Positions 24,908 to 34,577 of a stretch of DNA of 64,000 bases are shown here, piece after piece. The notes beneath the pieces were generated by a model that made no database searches, was not told the DNA's origin, and saw nothing but the letters and a program-made list of their open reading frames with translations. Position 1 is the first letter of the stretch, and each line of letters begins with the position of its first letter. The stretch lies in assembly GCF_007655305.1 (NCBI RefSeq), contig NZ_VLOG01000042.1:1-64000 (forward strand), in the 5' to 3' direction. The translations under genes and the position numbers were made by a program. The DNA is from Algoriphagus algorifonticola (GTDB lineage Bacteria; Bacteroidota; Bacteroidia; Cytophagales; Cyclobacteriaceae).

Positions 24908-25726
24908 ATGACTTATCCATCTCAAATTGCAGAAGCGAGCAACTTTTTGAAAAATCTTTATCCTCAGCCCGTAGAGAATATGATTATTCTCGGCACTGGA
25001 TTGGGCAAACTGGGCGACCAGATCGATCTTGACTTGGAAGTCGATTATGCGGATATTCCTCATTTCCCGGTTTCCACCGTTGAAAGTCATTCCGGCAAAC
25101 TTATTTTTGGAACTCTCGGCGGCAAAAAAGTTGTGGCCATGAAGGGTAGATTCCATTACTATGAAGGGTACTCTATGAAGCAGGTGACATTTCCTGTAAG
25201 AGTTTTGAAGACGCTGGGTGTAAAAAGACTTTTCGTTTCCAATGCTTCCGGAGGGCTAAATCCCAATCAAGAAGTAGGAGAAGTCATGATAATCAGCGAT
25301 CATATAGATCTATTTCCTGAAAACCCTTTAAGAGGTCACAATCCGGATGAGTTTGGGCCAAGATTTCCGGATATGAGTGATGCTTACTCTAAAAGACTGA
25401 TTGAAAAGGCAGAAAAGATCGGGAAAGATTTAGGCTTTAAACTACACAAAGGAGTGTATGCTGGCGTATCAGGCCCAAATTTGGAAACTCCTGCAGAATA
25501 TAAATATTTGAGGATTATTGGAGCTGATGCAGTAGGTATGAGTACAGTTCCGGAGGTCTTGGTGGCCAGACAATCAGGAATTGAGGTTTTTGGAATTTCC
25601 GCTATAACTGATCTAGGTGTAGAAGGGAAAATAAAGAGGATTACCCTTCAGGAAGTTTTGGAAGCAGCTGCCAAAGCTGAACCAATCATGGCGAGAGTCA
25701 TGAAGGAATTGATTCAGGCTCTTTAA
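24908..25726 (+). CDS. Purine-nucleoside phosphorylase (PNP I, trimeric type)
   Basis: A 272-residue enzyme that phosphorolyses purine nucleosides to base and ribose-1-phosphate. Family marks are ILGTGLGKLGDQID (phosphate site), FPVSTVESHSGKLIFG, GRFHYYEGYS, SNASGGLNP, GVYAGVSGPNLETPAEYKYLR and GADAVGMSTVPEVLVAR, with the late ITDLG segment. These fit the guanosine/inosine-specific trimeric class rather than the hexameric DeoD class. It stands alone, divergent from the flavin reductase gene. Its stop codon abuts the stop of the convergent lipoprotein gene. Confidence 0.93.
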   Translation: MTYPSQIAEASNFLKNLYPQPVENMIILGTGLGKLGDQIDLDLEVDYADIPHFPVSTVESHSGKLIFGTLGGKKVVAMKGRFHYYEGYSMKQVTFPVRVLKTLGVKRLFVSNASGGLNPNQEVGEVMIISDHIDLFPENPLRGHNPDEFGPRFPDMSDAYSKRLIEKAEKIGKDLGFKLHKGVYAGVSGPNLETPAEYKYLRIIGADAVGMSTVPEVLVARQSGIEVFGISAITDLGVEGKIKRITLQEVLEAAAKAEPIMARVMKELIQAL

Positions 25727-26191
25727 TCAATCCTGTGGCAATTGATCTATAAATTCAGTCAATTCTTCCAAATAAGGCCTGATCACTTCAGGCCAGGTAG
25801 TTTCATCTGCATCTATTTGCCAATATAGAGTCCCTTCACGATTGTCAAAAGCCAAATAAATACCTCCTTGGTCCGCGCAATCCGGGCATCCAATTACAGA
25901 GAAGGGATTTTCCAATAAGGATTGGGGAAAGTTATCTCTTAATGATTTTGCCTTCGCTACGTACTGATTACTTAAGGGTGTAGGTTTATAAGTAATGGTG
26001 GCGGCTTCCCTAAATGAGTTTAAGTTGTCTACATACAACTTATCATTTTCCAGCTTGTAAATCTGGATACAATTGCCCGTACAAAAGGCTGACCATCTCC
26101 CAAATACAAAAGCATCCTGAAGCGGTTCTTCTGATTCTTTACAGGTACTGAACACAAGAATTGTCAGCAAAAGAAGCATTAGCTTTTTCAT
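25727..26191 (-). CDS. Small lipoprotein of unknown function
   Basis: A 154-residue protein with a signal sequence ending in FSTC (Cys near residue 17), so predicted to be lipid-anchored. Four further cysteines form CTGNCIQIYK and GCPDCADQG pairs, which could form disulfides or bind metal. I do not recognise a family. It ends immediately next to the phosphorylase stop on the opposite strand and has no operon partner. Confidence 0.7.
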   Translation of the reverse strand: MKKLMLLLLTILVFSTCKESEEPLQDAFVFGRWSAFCTGNCIQIYKLENDKLYVDNLNSFREAATITYKPTPLSNQYVAKAKSLRDNFPQSLLENPFSVIGCPDCADQGGIYLAFDNREGTLYWQIDADETTWPEVIRPYLEELTEFIDQLPQD

Positions 26192-26384
26192 GATTCGAAT
26201 TTTATGCTCTTCTAATGTGTAAATTTAATAGTAATAGCTTGAGCATTTTAATGCCTTTATCATCCTTTAAATACACTTTGTCAAGTTTTTCTAAAGCTTT
26301 GACATTTTTGAAGTGTAATTTATCGGATTGATAATTACATTTATCATATACGAATTTCATTTTTTTTTGATACTCGAATCAAGT

Positions 26385-28799
26385 ATGCTTAAAGCAAAAC
26401 TGATATTTTCTTTCCTGCTGTTTTTTTGGGCAATAAACTCCTACGCTCAAACCGACTCTTTGAGTTTTCAATTTGGAAAAAAGGAAGGAAACCATCTTTT
26501 TAATTATATTCTCACAGGTAAAATTACCGACAAGAAAAGTGGCGAGGGGATTGACGGGGTAGGAGTTCATGTAGATGGATTTTATTCGGGAATCAGTACC
26601 GATAGATTTGGAACATATTTTATTCAGCTTGCTCCAGGAGAGCACAAGGTCACCTTCAGGCATACTTCAAAAATTCCTGTTTTTACTCAAGTGTCACTTT
26701 TTGACAATGGAATTATTTCTATTTCTATGGAGGAGAAAAGTTATGAGTTAGAAGGGGTAGTAGTACTTTCTGATGAGCCTGATAGAAATGTGCGAAATCC
26801 AATTACTGGAATAGAAAAATTGACCACGCGCGAACTCAAGGCAATTCCTGCGTTTTTGGGAGAAGCTGATATTTTTAAAGGGTTACAGCTTTTGCCCGGT
26901 GTCAGCTCAGTCGGTGAGGGTACTTCAGGAATCAATGTAAGGGGAGCAAAAACCGATCAAAATCTCCTGTTGATGGACGAAGTTTTAGTTTTGAGTTCCA
27001 ATCATGCATTGGGATTTTTGTCGGCATTTAATACCGATGTGACGGAATCATTTACTCTTTACAAAGGAAATTTACCTTCGAATTTAGGGGGTAGAGCAGG
27101 ATCAGCATTGAATATTGCTATGCGCTCAGGCTCCAAGGAGACCTGGTCCGGAATTGCAGGTATAGGTACTTCCAATGGGAAACTGATGCTAGAAGGCCCT
27201 ATTCAGAAGGAAAAGGCAAGTATAATTATTGGCGGGCGAGTGTCCAACGCCAATTGGTTATTGCAGCAAGCTAGAGACTTAGATATCAAAAACTCCAAAT
27301 TAAAATTCCATGACGCCTACATAGGGTTGAATTGGAATTTGGCTCAAGGGCATGATTTGGAAGTAAACACTTTGATGACGGGCGATTATTTTAAATTTTC
27401 TGATGAGTTCGGGTATGATTGGTCAAATCGAGTGAGTTCCATCAAGTATAAAGGGATCTTGGGAGAGCAACTATCATTGAAAGCTTTATTAGCCAATGGG
27501 GAATTTTCCAATACTTTTTTCGACCCGGAGGGAATCGATGCTGCGCAAGTAGAAAATGGTATGGATTATCAGCAGGCAAAGGTCACTTTGGTATGGGCCA
27601 CTGATCGCTTTTCCATTTCCAATGGAGCCGAACTTGTCTATTATTCAGGGAAATCCGAGCAGTTAAGTCCCTTTTTTGAAGGATCAAATGTAGCTACTGA
27701 GCAGGTTGGAAAAGAACAAGGTCTGGAAAGTGCTTTATTTTCAAGTTTAGAATGGGATATTAGTCAAAATACCGCTATTATGGCGGGTTTTAGATACTCA
27801 TTTTATAGCCAAAAAGGACCTGATACCGTTTTTGTCTACAGAGAAAATGCTCCAATCACTAGGGAAGAAACTATTGGACAGGAGTTTTTTGAAGGAGGAT
27901 CTTTAGCCAACTACAATGGGTTTGAGCCCAGGATTTCCTTACGTCAGAATTTTGGTCAAAACCTTTCAGCCAAATTGAGCTATTCCAGGCTTAATCAATA
28001 CATACAATCAGTAAGCAATACTTTCGGGCCCACCCCAATTGATCTTTGGCAATTGAGCACAAGATATATTCCCCCTCAGCGATCTGATAATTTTTCATTT
28101 GGCATTTTCAGAAATAGTAAAGGGAATGAGTGGGAGTTTTCTGTAGATGGATTTTTTCGAAAAATTCAGAACCAAGTAGAATACAAAGATTTTGCTCAGA
28201 TCTTTTTAAATCCTCAGATGGAAACCGAATTAGTTTTTGGTGAAGGGAGAGCCTATGGTGCTGAATTCATGATTAAAAAAAATCTAGGAGTTCTCACAGG
28301 TTGGCTCGCTTATACCTATTCCAGGTCCTTTTTCAGAAGTTTGGGGGAGTTTGAAGAAAAGCAGATCAATCAGGGAGAATGGTATCCAAGCAATTATGAT
28401 AAGCCGCATGAGATAAATTTTATTCTTAGCAGAAAAATGTACCCAAGAGGATTGTTTAACTTTTCTGTCAATTATGCCAGTGGCAGACCAGTCAGTGCTG
28501 TCAATTCAAGTTACATTTTAAATGGATTGGTTATTCCGGAGTATTCTGAGAGAAATCAGTATAGAATACCGGATTACTTTCGGGTTGACATTTCGTACAC
28601 TTTCGAAAAAGTATTTTCAAAGAAGGGCGATAGTCTCAACTTTAGCATTTATAACCTCTTAGGGAGGCGAAATGCATATTCAGTTTTTTGGCAAAAAGAT
28701 GGGGATAGCAGGCAATTGAGGCCTTACAGACTGGCAGTTTTAGGAGCTATTTTCCCCTCAATTACGTATAGCATTCAGATAGGAGGAGAAAATGAATAA
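26385..28799 (+). CDS. TonB-dependent receptor with N-terminal carboxypeptidase-like domain
   Basis: An outer-membrane receptor of 804 residues. A signal peptide (to about AYAQT, residue 22) precedes a CarboxypepD_reg-like domain (TGKITDKKSGEGIDGVGVHVDG...). A plug domain with GINVRGAKTDQNLLLMDEVLVL follows, and then a beta-barrel of about 550 residues ending in a strand with terminal aromatic-rich sequence. The upstream ATG at 26328 would put the signal peptide inside the protein, so I use 26385. The following DUF4249 lipoprotein gene overlaps its stop, a pairing seen often in Bacteroidota. The imported ligand is unknown. Confidence 0.88.
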   Translation: MLKAKLIFSFLLFFWAINSYAQTDSLSFQFGKKEGNHLFNYILTGKITDKKSGEGIDGVGVHVDGFYSGISTDRFGTYFIQLAPGEHKVTFRHTSKIPVFTQVSLFDNGIISISMEEKSYELEGVVVLSDEPDRNVRNPITGIEKLTTRELKAIPAFLGEADIFKGLQLLPGVSSVGEGTSGINVRGAKTDQNLLLMDEVLVLSSNHALGFLSAFNTDVTESFTLYKGNLPSNLGGRAGSALNIAMRSGSKETWSGIAGIGTSNGKLMLEGPIQKEKASIIIGGRVSNANWLLQQARDLDIKNSKLKFHDAYIGLNWNLAQGHDLEVNTLMTGDYFKFSDEFGYDWSNRVSSIKYKGILGEQLSLKALLANGEFSNTFFDPEGIDAAQVENGMDYQQAKVTLVWATDRFSISNGAELVYYSGKSEQLSPFFEGSNVATEQVGKEQGLESALFSSLEWDISQNTAIMAGFRYSFYSQKGPDTVFVYRENAPITREETIGQEFFEGGSLANYNGFEPRISLRQNFGQNLSAKLSYSRLNQYIQSVSNTFGPTPIDLWQLSTRYIPPQRSDNFSFGIFRNSKGNEWEFSVDGFFRKIQNQVEYKDFAQIFLNPQMETELVFGEGRAYGAEFMIKKNLGVLTGWLAYTYSRSFFRSLGEFEEKQINQGEWYPSNYDKPHEINFILSRKMYPRGLFNFSVNYASGRPVSAVNSSYILNGLVIPEYSERNQYRIPDYFRVDISYTFEKVFSKKGDSLNFSIYNLLGRRNAYSVFWQKDGDSRQLRPYRLAVLGAIFPSITYSIQIGGENE

Positions 28800-29886
28800 A
28801 CATCTTACAACTTTTTGCTTAGCCTTGATTTTTTTGATGTTTGCCTCATGCATAGATCAGATTACTTTTCCTTTGGATAAAGGAACAGAAAAGCTCATTG
28901 TTTCTGGACAGATAAGTAACCTCGATGAAGACAAATTTGTATTCCTGTCAGAAACCACTTCGGCCAACAGGGAGCCTTTATACTCAGGGCAATATTTGGT
29001 TTTAAATGATTTGCCTAGACCTGTAAGGGGTGCTCAAGTAGTTGTTATAGGGAGTGATAATTCCCGGAGTAGATTCAATGAAATCGGACCTGGAAAATAC
29101 ATGCTCGGCAGAGAAGTGAAATTCAAATCAGCGGTAGAATATCACCTTGAGATAATCATTCAGGGAAAGCGATACCTGTCTATTCCGGAAAAGATGCCTG
29201 ATATTGTTGGAGAAGATGAATTGAGCTATGAGTTTGTACGTGGTAATTTTAAAGGGGCTCCCGAAACTGCCTTCATCTCTATACAAACTGAAGTTAGCCT
29301 TCCTGAAACTATTGAGCCCTACTATTTACGATGGGATGTGGACGAGGCTTACTATTGGAATTTGACATTTTTTCCTAACCCTTTTAACAAAGCACCCCCT
29401 GATTGCTACGTTTTTGACTTTCCTGATCCAGAAAGAATTGCGTTGTTTAATGGACAAGCCTCCGGTTTTTCTACAAACCAAAATAGGCAGATAGTAGCCC
29501 AACGCGTGGTGGATGAGTCCTTCTTGAGTAGACATTATTTCAATGTCAGACAAGTGAGTATTTCCAGGGAGTCTTTTGATTATTGGCAAAAGGTAAAAGT
29601 TTTAGTCAATAATACTGGCTCAGTATTCGATACCCCACCAGCTCCGATTAGAGGTAATCTGTATAATGACAAAGATCCTGAAGAAGTTGTTTTGGGATAT
29701 TTCGAAGTGGCAAAAGTGAGTCAAAAAAGAATTTATACCACAAGAGCAGACGTGCCTTTTTTCCTTCCAGAGATCTGTACTTACGAACGAGATAGGCCGT
29801 TGGATAAATATCCAAAAACATGCCTCCGATGCAGTGAATTTCCAAATAGTACAAACGATACCCCTCATTGGTGGTTTGATCAATAG
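28792..29886 (+). CDS. DUF4249 lipoprotein
   Basis: A 364-residue lipoprotein (lipobox FASC, Cys near residue 20). LDKGTEKLIVSGQISN followed by a beta-rich domain with RPVRGAQVVV is typical of DUF4249. Members sit next to TonB receptors and are thought to be surface accessory proteins; the function is not established. The start overlaps the stop of the receptor gene by 8 nt, so the two are co-translated. Four cysteines sit near the C-terminus (ICTYERD, TCLRCSEF). Confidence 0.82.
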   Translation: MNKHLTTFCLALIFLMFASCIDQITFPLDKGTEKLIVSGQISNLDEDKFVFLSETTSANREPLYSGQYLVLNDLPRPVRGAQVVVIGSDNSRSRFNEIGPGKYMLGREVKFKSAVEYHLEIIIQGKRYLSIPEKMPDIVGEDELSYEFVRGNFKGAPETAFISIQTEVSLPETIEPYYLRWDVDEAYYWNLTFFPNPFNKAPPDCYVFDFPDPERIALFNGQASGFSTNQNRQIVAQRVVDESFLSRHYFNVRQVSISRESFDYWQKVKVLVNNTGSVFDTPPAPIRGNLYNDKDPEEVVLGYFEVAKVSQKRIYTTRADVPFFLPEICTYERDRPLDKYPKTCLRCSEFPNSTNDTPHWWFDQ

Positions 29887-30054
29887 GAGATTATCTGGTG
29901 GGGTCCTATGGAATAGCTTTGTAATTTCTTACCGAGATCGATTTAGATGGTAAGTTTTAAATGAGCTCTTGATTAGCCGATAATAAAAAAAATACTTTTT
30001 GACTTCTAGCTTTTTGTATTTTGTGTTTGTTATCAACTCAAACCCAAAAAACCT

Positions 30055-30789
30055 ATGAAACTTAAATTCCTTTTACTTACAGTTTGTCTCCTAACTGCCG
30101 GTTTGATGCAGTCCCAAGCTCAACAATTCCGAGCTTTGGTTTTTAGTAAAACTGCCGGCTTCAGACATCAGTCCATCCCAGACGGTGTGGTGGCCTTAAA
30201 AAAATTGGGTCAGACCCATGTGTTTTCTGTTCATACGACAGAGGACGCCAATTACTTCAAAGATGAGAATTTGGAGAAATTTGATGTCATTATCCTGATG
30301 AGTACCACTGGGACAATTTTCAATGAGGAGCAGAAAGCTGCTTTTCAAAAATTTGTAAGAAGTGGCAAAGGCGTTGTGGGAATTCACTCAGCTACAGATA
30401 CTGAATACGATTGGCCATGGTACAATCAATTGATTGGAGCTTACTTCTTAGCTCATCCCAAGCAGCAAACTCTGAGATTAGAAGTAGTAGACTCCAATCA
30501 TCCTGCCACTTGGCATTTACCTAAAAATTGGCTTTGGACAGATGAGTTATATGAATTCAGAAATATCAACCCCAATATTAAAGTGCTTCTCAATGCAGAT
30601 GAATCTACCTATCAAGTAGCTAAAGGTAATGGGGCAAATCATCCTATGGCTTGGTATCATGAGTTTGACGGCGGACGGGTATTTTATACGGCTTTAGGCC
30701 ATGTGGAGTCGGCTTATGAGGATCCGGATTTTTTAAAGCATTTATATGGGGGGATTTGGTACGCAGCAACCGGAGAGCCTATGAAATAA
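30055..30789 (+). CDS. ThuA-like domain protein, exported
   Basis: A 244-residue protein with a signal peptide ending near SQAQQ (residue 23), so periplasmic. The ThuA-like class I glutamine amidotransferase fold is recognisable from ALVFSKTAGFRHQSIPDG, GVVGIHSATDTEYDWPWYNQLIGAYFLAHP and AWYHEFDGGRVFYTALGHVESAYED. Family members are linked to disaccharide metabolism (trehalose utilisation in rhizobia), but the reaction is uncertain. It is a single gene between the DUF4249 and NifU-like genes. Confidence 0.87.
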   Translation: MKLKFLLLTVCLLTAGLMQSQAQQFRALVFSKTAGFRHQSIPDGVVALKKLGQTHVFSVHTTEDANYFKDENLEKFDVIILMSTTGTIFNEEQKAAFQKFVRSGKGVVGIHSATDTEYDWPWYNQLIGAYFLAHPKQQTLRLEVVDSNHPATWHLPKNWLWTDELYEFRNINPNIKVLLNADESTYQVAKGNGANHPMAWYHEFDGGRVFYTALGHVESAYEDPDFLKHLYGGIWYAATGEPMK

Positions 30790-30804
30790 TTCCGAATGGA
30801 AACT

Positions 30805-30812
30805 TACCTTTG
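30805..30812 (+). promoter_or_regulatory. Putative -7 element TACCTTTG
   Basis: An exact TAnnTTTG match 53 nt upstream of the NifU-like gene. No -33 TTG is visible. Confidence 0.35.
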
Positions 30813-30865
30813 CAGGAACTATTCGCCTTGATTGGGGTTTATTTCAACAAAAAACTGATAAACTG

Positions 30866-31447
30866 ATGCTAAAAGCACAAGCAAGACCGGTTCACCTCTA
30901 CATGGAGGCTAACCCAAATCCGAATTCCTTGAAGTTTGTTGCCAATTTTATGTTGGTGGAAGACGGTTTGAGCTTTGATTTTCCAAATGCAGAAAGTGCT
31001 GAAAATAGCCCATTGGCTCAAGAATTGTTTAACTTCTCTGCAGTGGAACGCGTTTTCATAGCTTCTAATTTTGTCACAGTTACCAAATCGGAGGAAGTAG
31101 AGTGGCCTGAAATACAGACCATCATCAGAGATCATATTAAACAATATTTGGAAGCAGGGAAAAAGCCTGTTCAAGCTAGTTTTGATAAGGATCCTTTATT
31201 TGATGAAAATGACTCCGAAATTGTCAAAAAGATTAAAGGAATTCTCGATGAATATATCCGTCCAGCAGTAGAGCAGGATGGTGGAGCTATTGTTTTTCAT
31301 TCCTTCAAAGACGGAGTGGTGAAGGTTCTTTTACAGGGAGCCTGTTCAGGTTGCCCTTCCAGTACCGTGACCCTCAAAGCAGGTATTCAAAACTTGCTTA
31401 CCCGCATGCTTCCCGAAGTGAAGGAAGTGGAAGCGGAAGGAATTTGA
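30866..31447 (+). CDS. NifU-like Fe-S cluster scaffold/carrier protein (Nfu type)
   Basis: A 193-residue protein with an N-terminal Nfu domain (about 10-95) and a C-terminal NifU-like domain (about 118-185). The latter carries the cluster-binding CxxC (Cys160-Ser-Gly-Cys163) after RPAVEQDGGAIVF. Nfu proteins deliver [4Fe-4S] clusters to target enzymes. The next gene begins 11 nt downstream and is probably co-transcribed. A long open frame overlapping this gene's 3' end (from 31351) is an extension of that next gene, not a real start. Confidence 0.9.
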   Translation: MLKAQARPVHLYMEANPNPNSLKFVANFMLVEDGLSFDFPNAESAENSPLAQELFNFSAVERVFIASNFVTVTKSEEVEWPEIQTIIRDHIKQYLEAGKKPVQASFDKDPLFDENDSEIVKKIKGILDEYIRPAVEQDGGAIVFHSFKDGVVKVLLQGACSGCPSSTVTLKAGIQNLLTRMLPEVKEVEAEGI

Positions 31448-31458
31448 TATCAAAACTA

Positions 31459-32532
31459 ATGGGAAAGAGAGATTGGTCGTGGACAATCCTTGGCCTGATG
31501 GCTCTGGGGTTAAGATGGTTGGCAATTCGCTATCCTGAAGCGACTGATGAAATTTATTCCAGAACTTTCTTTCCTGGAATCAGAAATGTGATTGATATGA
31601 CGCTGGGGCATCTGCCATTCCCCAGCGTTTATCTTTTTATTCTATCCATTGTAATTTTAATTGGGATCTTTGTCCGCAATTTTTACAAAACCAAAGGCTG
31701 GAAAGGTAGAAGCATACTCAGCATTAGGTCTTTGCTGAATAGTTTAGGCGCGATAGTCTTTTTCTTTTTGGTCCTTTGGGGCTTCAATTACCAACGAACT
31801 CCCATTTTCAAACAGCTTTCTTTGACACCTAAGTCTCTTAATTTGGAGCAAATCAAATCTGAAGTTCAGATCACCCAACGCTTGGTGACTCAATACAGAG
31901 GGCAGATTTCTACTGATACCGCGGCTATAGGAGAAATAATAGCCTATCCTGAATTGGAGAAATTGGTTCGTGAAAATATGAGTGAAAATCTGGATTTGCT
32001 GGGTTTGAATTTCACAGGAAGACCAAGAACCAAATTATTTCCACCACCCGGATTCATGCGTAAAATGGGGATATTGGGAATATATTTCCCTTTTACCGGT
32101 GAAAGTTATATAGACCCTACGCTTCATCCTTTGGAAAGACCATTCACCGTTGCTCATGAAATGGCGCACAGCTATGGAGTAACAGATGAAGGTGAGGCAA
32201 ACTTTATAGCTTGGGTAATTTGTACCAATTCCAATGATCCTCTTTTGAGATACTCAGGTCAACTGAGACTTTTGCTCTACCAAATCAGAGATTATTACAG
32301 GATGGCTCCTGATCAATATAAAGAATGGCTCAAGACCTTAGATGTAAGTGTCCGTAATGATATCAGATCCATTCAGGCTGAAAACGCCAAATATCAGCCT
32401 ATATCCTTAGAGATAAGTAGGAAAACCAATGATATTTTCCTTAAGTCTCAAGGCGTCAAGGCAGGAATAAACAGCTATCAGCAACTCCCTATGTTAGCCT
32501 TTGCCTGGAGAGAGCGAATGAAAGAATTTTGA
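31459..32532 (+). CDS. DUF3810 membrane protein, putative zinc metalloprotease
   Basis: A 357-residue protein with membrane segments at about 8-24, 52-70 and 90-108. The soluble part contains VAHEMAHSYG near residue 233, an HExxH zinc-peptidase motif, with a downstream EGEANFIAWV that could give the third ligand. This layout matches DUF3810. No substrate is known. The frame is open back into the NifU-like gene (31351), but the ATG at 31459 follows that gene's stop and gives the family N-terminus. Confidence 0.8.
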   Translation: MGKRDWSWTILGLMALGLRWLAIRYPEATDEIYSRTFFPGIRNVIDMTLGHLPFPSVYLFILSIVILIGIFVRNFYKTKGWKGRSILSIRSLLNSLGAIVFFFLVLWGFNYQRTPIFKQLSLTPKSLNLEQIKSEVQITQRLVTQYRGQISTDTAAIGEIIAYPELEKLVRENMSENLDLLGLNFTGRPRTKLFPPPGFMRKMGILGIYFPFTGESYIDPTLHPLERPFTVAHEMAHSYGVTDEGEANFIAWVICTNSNDPLLRYSGQLRLLLYQIRDYYRMAPDQYKEWLKTLDVSVRNDIRSIQAENAKYQPISLEISRKTNDIFLKSQGVKAGINSYQQLPMLAFAWRERMKEF

Positions 32533-32591
32533 ATTAAAGATTGCGCAATTAGTTTATTGGCTATATTTTTAGATTCAAACCCTATGTTTTC

Positions 32592-33482
32592 ATGAGAATC
32601 CTTTTTGCTTCCTTTTTCCTCTTCATATTTTCCTTTTCTTTTGCTCAAATCACTGTTGAATCTGAAAGAGATTCCGAGGGGAATGTTCAGATCTATGCCA
32701 CAAATAGTGATTTAATCCCCTATACCATTCAGTTCGAGTTTTCCAACCTTCAAAACCTCAGCGCTACCGGTGGAAATTATGCAATAGGCGTAGCTAACCC
32801 GGGTAAATCAAAGGTGGCGACGCTTAAAAGGGGCAGTGCTAATCAAAGCACTAATTTTTCCTTTAAATACAGCTATTTGAAAGGAAATATTTATGCAAAA
32901 TCTAAATCAGAGCCCGTTTATTTAATTCCTGTAAAGGAAGGAACAAAGGTTCTTGGTGGCAACATGACACATATTGAAAACAGAATTCGTTCCGAGGCTA
33001 ATAATGAGACTTATGTTGGAGTATCCTTTAGATTTGATGAAGAAGTGGAAATTGTAGCTCCCAGAAAGGGAACAATCGTAGGCTTGAAAATGGACTTGAT
33101 AGAAGGGAAGGAAAATCTTGCTTTTAGCAGAGAGGAGAATTATATAGAAATATATCATGAGGATGGAACCTGGACCAAATTGATGGTATTGAAGGGAGGT
33201 TCTGAAAGAGTAAAACTGGGTCAGGAAGTATTCCCAGGAGATGTTTTGGCCGTATCTGGCGGGGAAAATTATGAAAATGGACGCCATATCAGAATGGCAG
33301 TCACCAAAATCAGTAAGGACAATCTGGGAAAATTAAAGTATGAGATTGAGCCGGTAAAATTTTGGATACAAGGGAAAGAGGCTACCGTGGAATCACCGGA
33401 TTCTTTCGAGGTGGAGCATCCCAAATCTCTTGTGACAGCAGAAATGAGTAAAAGGGAATTGAAAGCCTATGAGGGGCGCTGA
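32592..33482 (+). CDS. Exported M23/LytM-like protein lacking the zinc site
   Basis: A 296-residue protein with a signal peptide ending near SFAQI (residue 20). The first half is a beta-rich domain. The second half (about 150-260) follows the M23 peptidase fold: VEIVAPRKGTIVG, NYIEIYHEDGTWTKLMVL, VKLGQEVFPGDVLAVSGG. The catalytic zinc ligands are not there: no HxxxD is seen, and the usual HLHFEV is replaced by RHIRMAV. It is therefore probably a non-catalytic M23 homolog, for example an amidase activator or wall-binding protein. The 3' end overlaps the convergent transporter gene by 16 bp. Confidence 0.72.
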   Translation: MRILFASFFLFIFSFSFAQITVESERDSEGNVQIYATNSDLIPYTIQFEFSNLQNLSATGGNYAIGVANPGKSKVATLKRGSANQSTNFSFKYSYLKGNIYAKSKSEPVYLIPVKEGTKVLGGNMTHIENRIRSEANNETYVGVSFRFDEEVEIVAPRKGTIVGLKMDLIEGKENLAFSREENYIEIYHEDGTWTKLMVLKGGSERVKLGQEVFPGDVLAVSGGENYENGRHIRMAVTKISKDNLGKLKYEIEPVKFWIQGKEATVESPDSFEVEHPKSLVTAEMSKRELKAYEGR

Positions 33483-34390
33483 TTATTTTTTATTTTTTTT
33501 CTATTCCCTATCCAAACTCCCAGAATTACAGCGGCTATTCCCACATAGTGCCCAAACAGCAAAACTTCTCCGTCCCAAACTCCCCACATAATAGCCACAA
33601 TTGGAATCAAGTAGGTAACAGAACTTGCAAAAACCGGGCTTGCTGTTTTCACCATCATATTGAAAATGATAAGCGCTAGAGCTGTTCCCAAGACTCCTAA
33701 AAGCGTGACATATCCCAGTGCGGTCCAAGCCCCTTCCACCGAAACCAGCTTGTAAGAAAACTGAGTTCCTGCCATTAAATAAATAAGTGCTGCAGGCAAT
33801 ACCATGAGCAAAGATATGGCTGTGATCTCTACCGGCTTAAGTTCCACGAATCGAAACTTGATCAGGTTGAGATTAAAGCCATAGCAGGTACAGGCCAAGA
33901 TGACGAAAAAAGCATAGGCATTGATGTCTGAAAAAGCCCCGAAACCATCACCTTCTTTGACCGTTACCAAGACCACTACGCCTAAAAAAGCGATGAATAA
34001 TCCTATGGCATTTCGTCTGGTGATTTTTGAATTAAAGAATATGGCACCTACCAAAACAACGAATAAGGGGGTAAGCGCATTCAGAACCCCAGTTAGGGAG
34101 CTGCTTAGCTGGGTTTGTGCTTTTGCAAATAGAAATGCAGGAATGAAACTTCCCACGAGGCCCACCAAAATAAGATTTTGTATTTGAGGGCTCTTTAGGT
34201 TTTTTACTTTAGGAATCGAAAGCGGAAGCAGAAAGGTAGCCGCAGCAACTATCCTGTAGGCGCCTAGCTCTCCTGGGGAAAACACATTCAGCCCCCTCTT
34301 TATCAAAATAAAAGAACTTCCCCAAACTAAAGCTAAAACGATTAAGAAGCCCCAGTTTTTTAAAGTGTTTTCAGATTCTCCAGTTGACAT
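33467..34390 (-). CDS. EamA/DMT-family transporter
   Basis: A 307-residue inner-membrane protein with ten hydrophobic segments in two EamA repeats. Recognisable pieces are LVWGSSFILIKRG in the first repeat and VTYLIPIVAIMWGVWDGE in the second. DMT transporters of this type export amino acids or small metabolites, but the substrate cannot be told. The ATG at 34390 (MSTGESEN) is preferred to the longer frame at 34435. It is a single gene, convergent with the M23-like gene. Confidence 0.85.
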   Translation of the reverse strand: MSTGESENTLKNWGFLIVLALVWGSSFILIKRGLNVFSPGELGAYRIVAAATFLLPLSIPKVKNLKSPQIQNLILVGLVGSFIPAFLFAKAQTQLSSSLTGVLNALTPLFVVLVGAIFFNSKITRRNAIGLFIAFLGVVVLVTVKEGDGFGAFSDINAYAFFVILACTCYGFNLNLIKFRFVELKPVEITAISLLMVLPAALIYLMAGTQFSYKLVSVEGAWTALGYVTLLGVLGTALALIIFNMMVKTASPVFASSVTYLIPIVAIMWGVWDGEVLLFGHYVGIAAVILGVWIGNRKKIKNNQRPS

Positions 34391-34538
34391 TCGCTTGGGT
34401 GGGTGAGTAATGCACGGCAAAAAAAGCGAATTCAACTCAGAATTGTTTAAAAAAGTTGATCAACCCCAAATATTCCAAGCTGAGGTGAAAATGACTGTGA
34501 TGTCTTTTGATTTTTTTGCCAAAAACAGAATAGAAGGC

Positions 34539-34567
34539 AAAAAAAAGCCCCAACAATTGTCGGGGCT
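34539..34567 (-). terminator. Rho-independent terminator of dusB
   Basis: On the minus strand AGCCCC pairs with GGGGCT; the inner ACAATTGT can extend the stem through a G-T pair. Eight T follow. It lies 11 nt after the dusB stop. Confidence 0.85.
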
Positions 34568-34577
34568 CAAGTTAGAA

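Noticed and set aside
31351..31458. Extension of the DUF3810 gene into the NifU-like gene
   Set aside because: The extra 36 residues lie in another frame of a well-conserved NifU domain; the ATG at 31459 fits the family.
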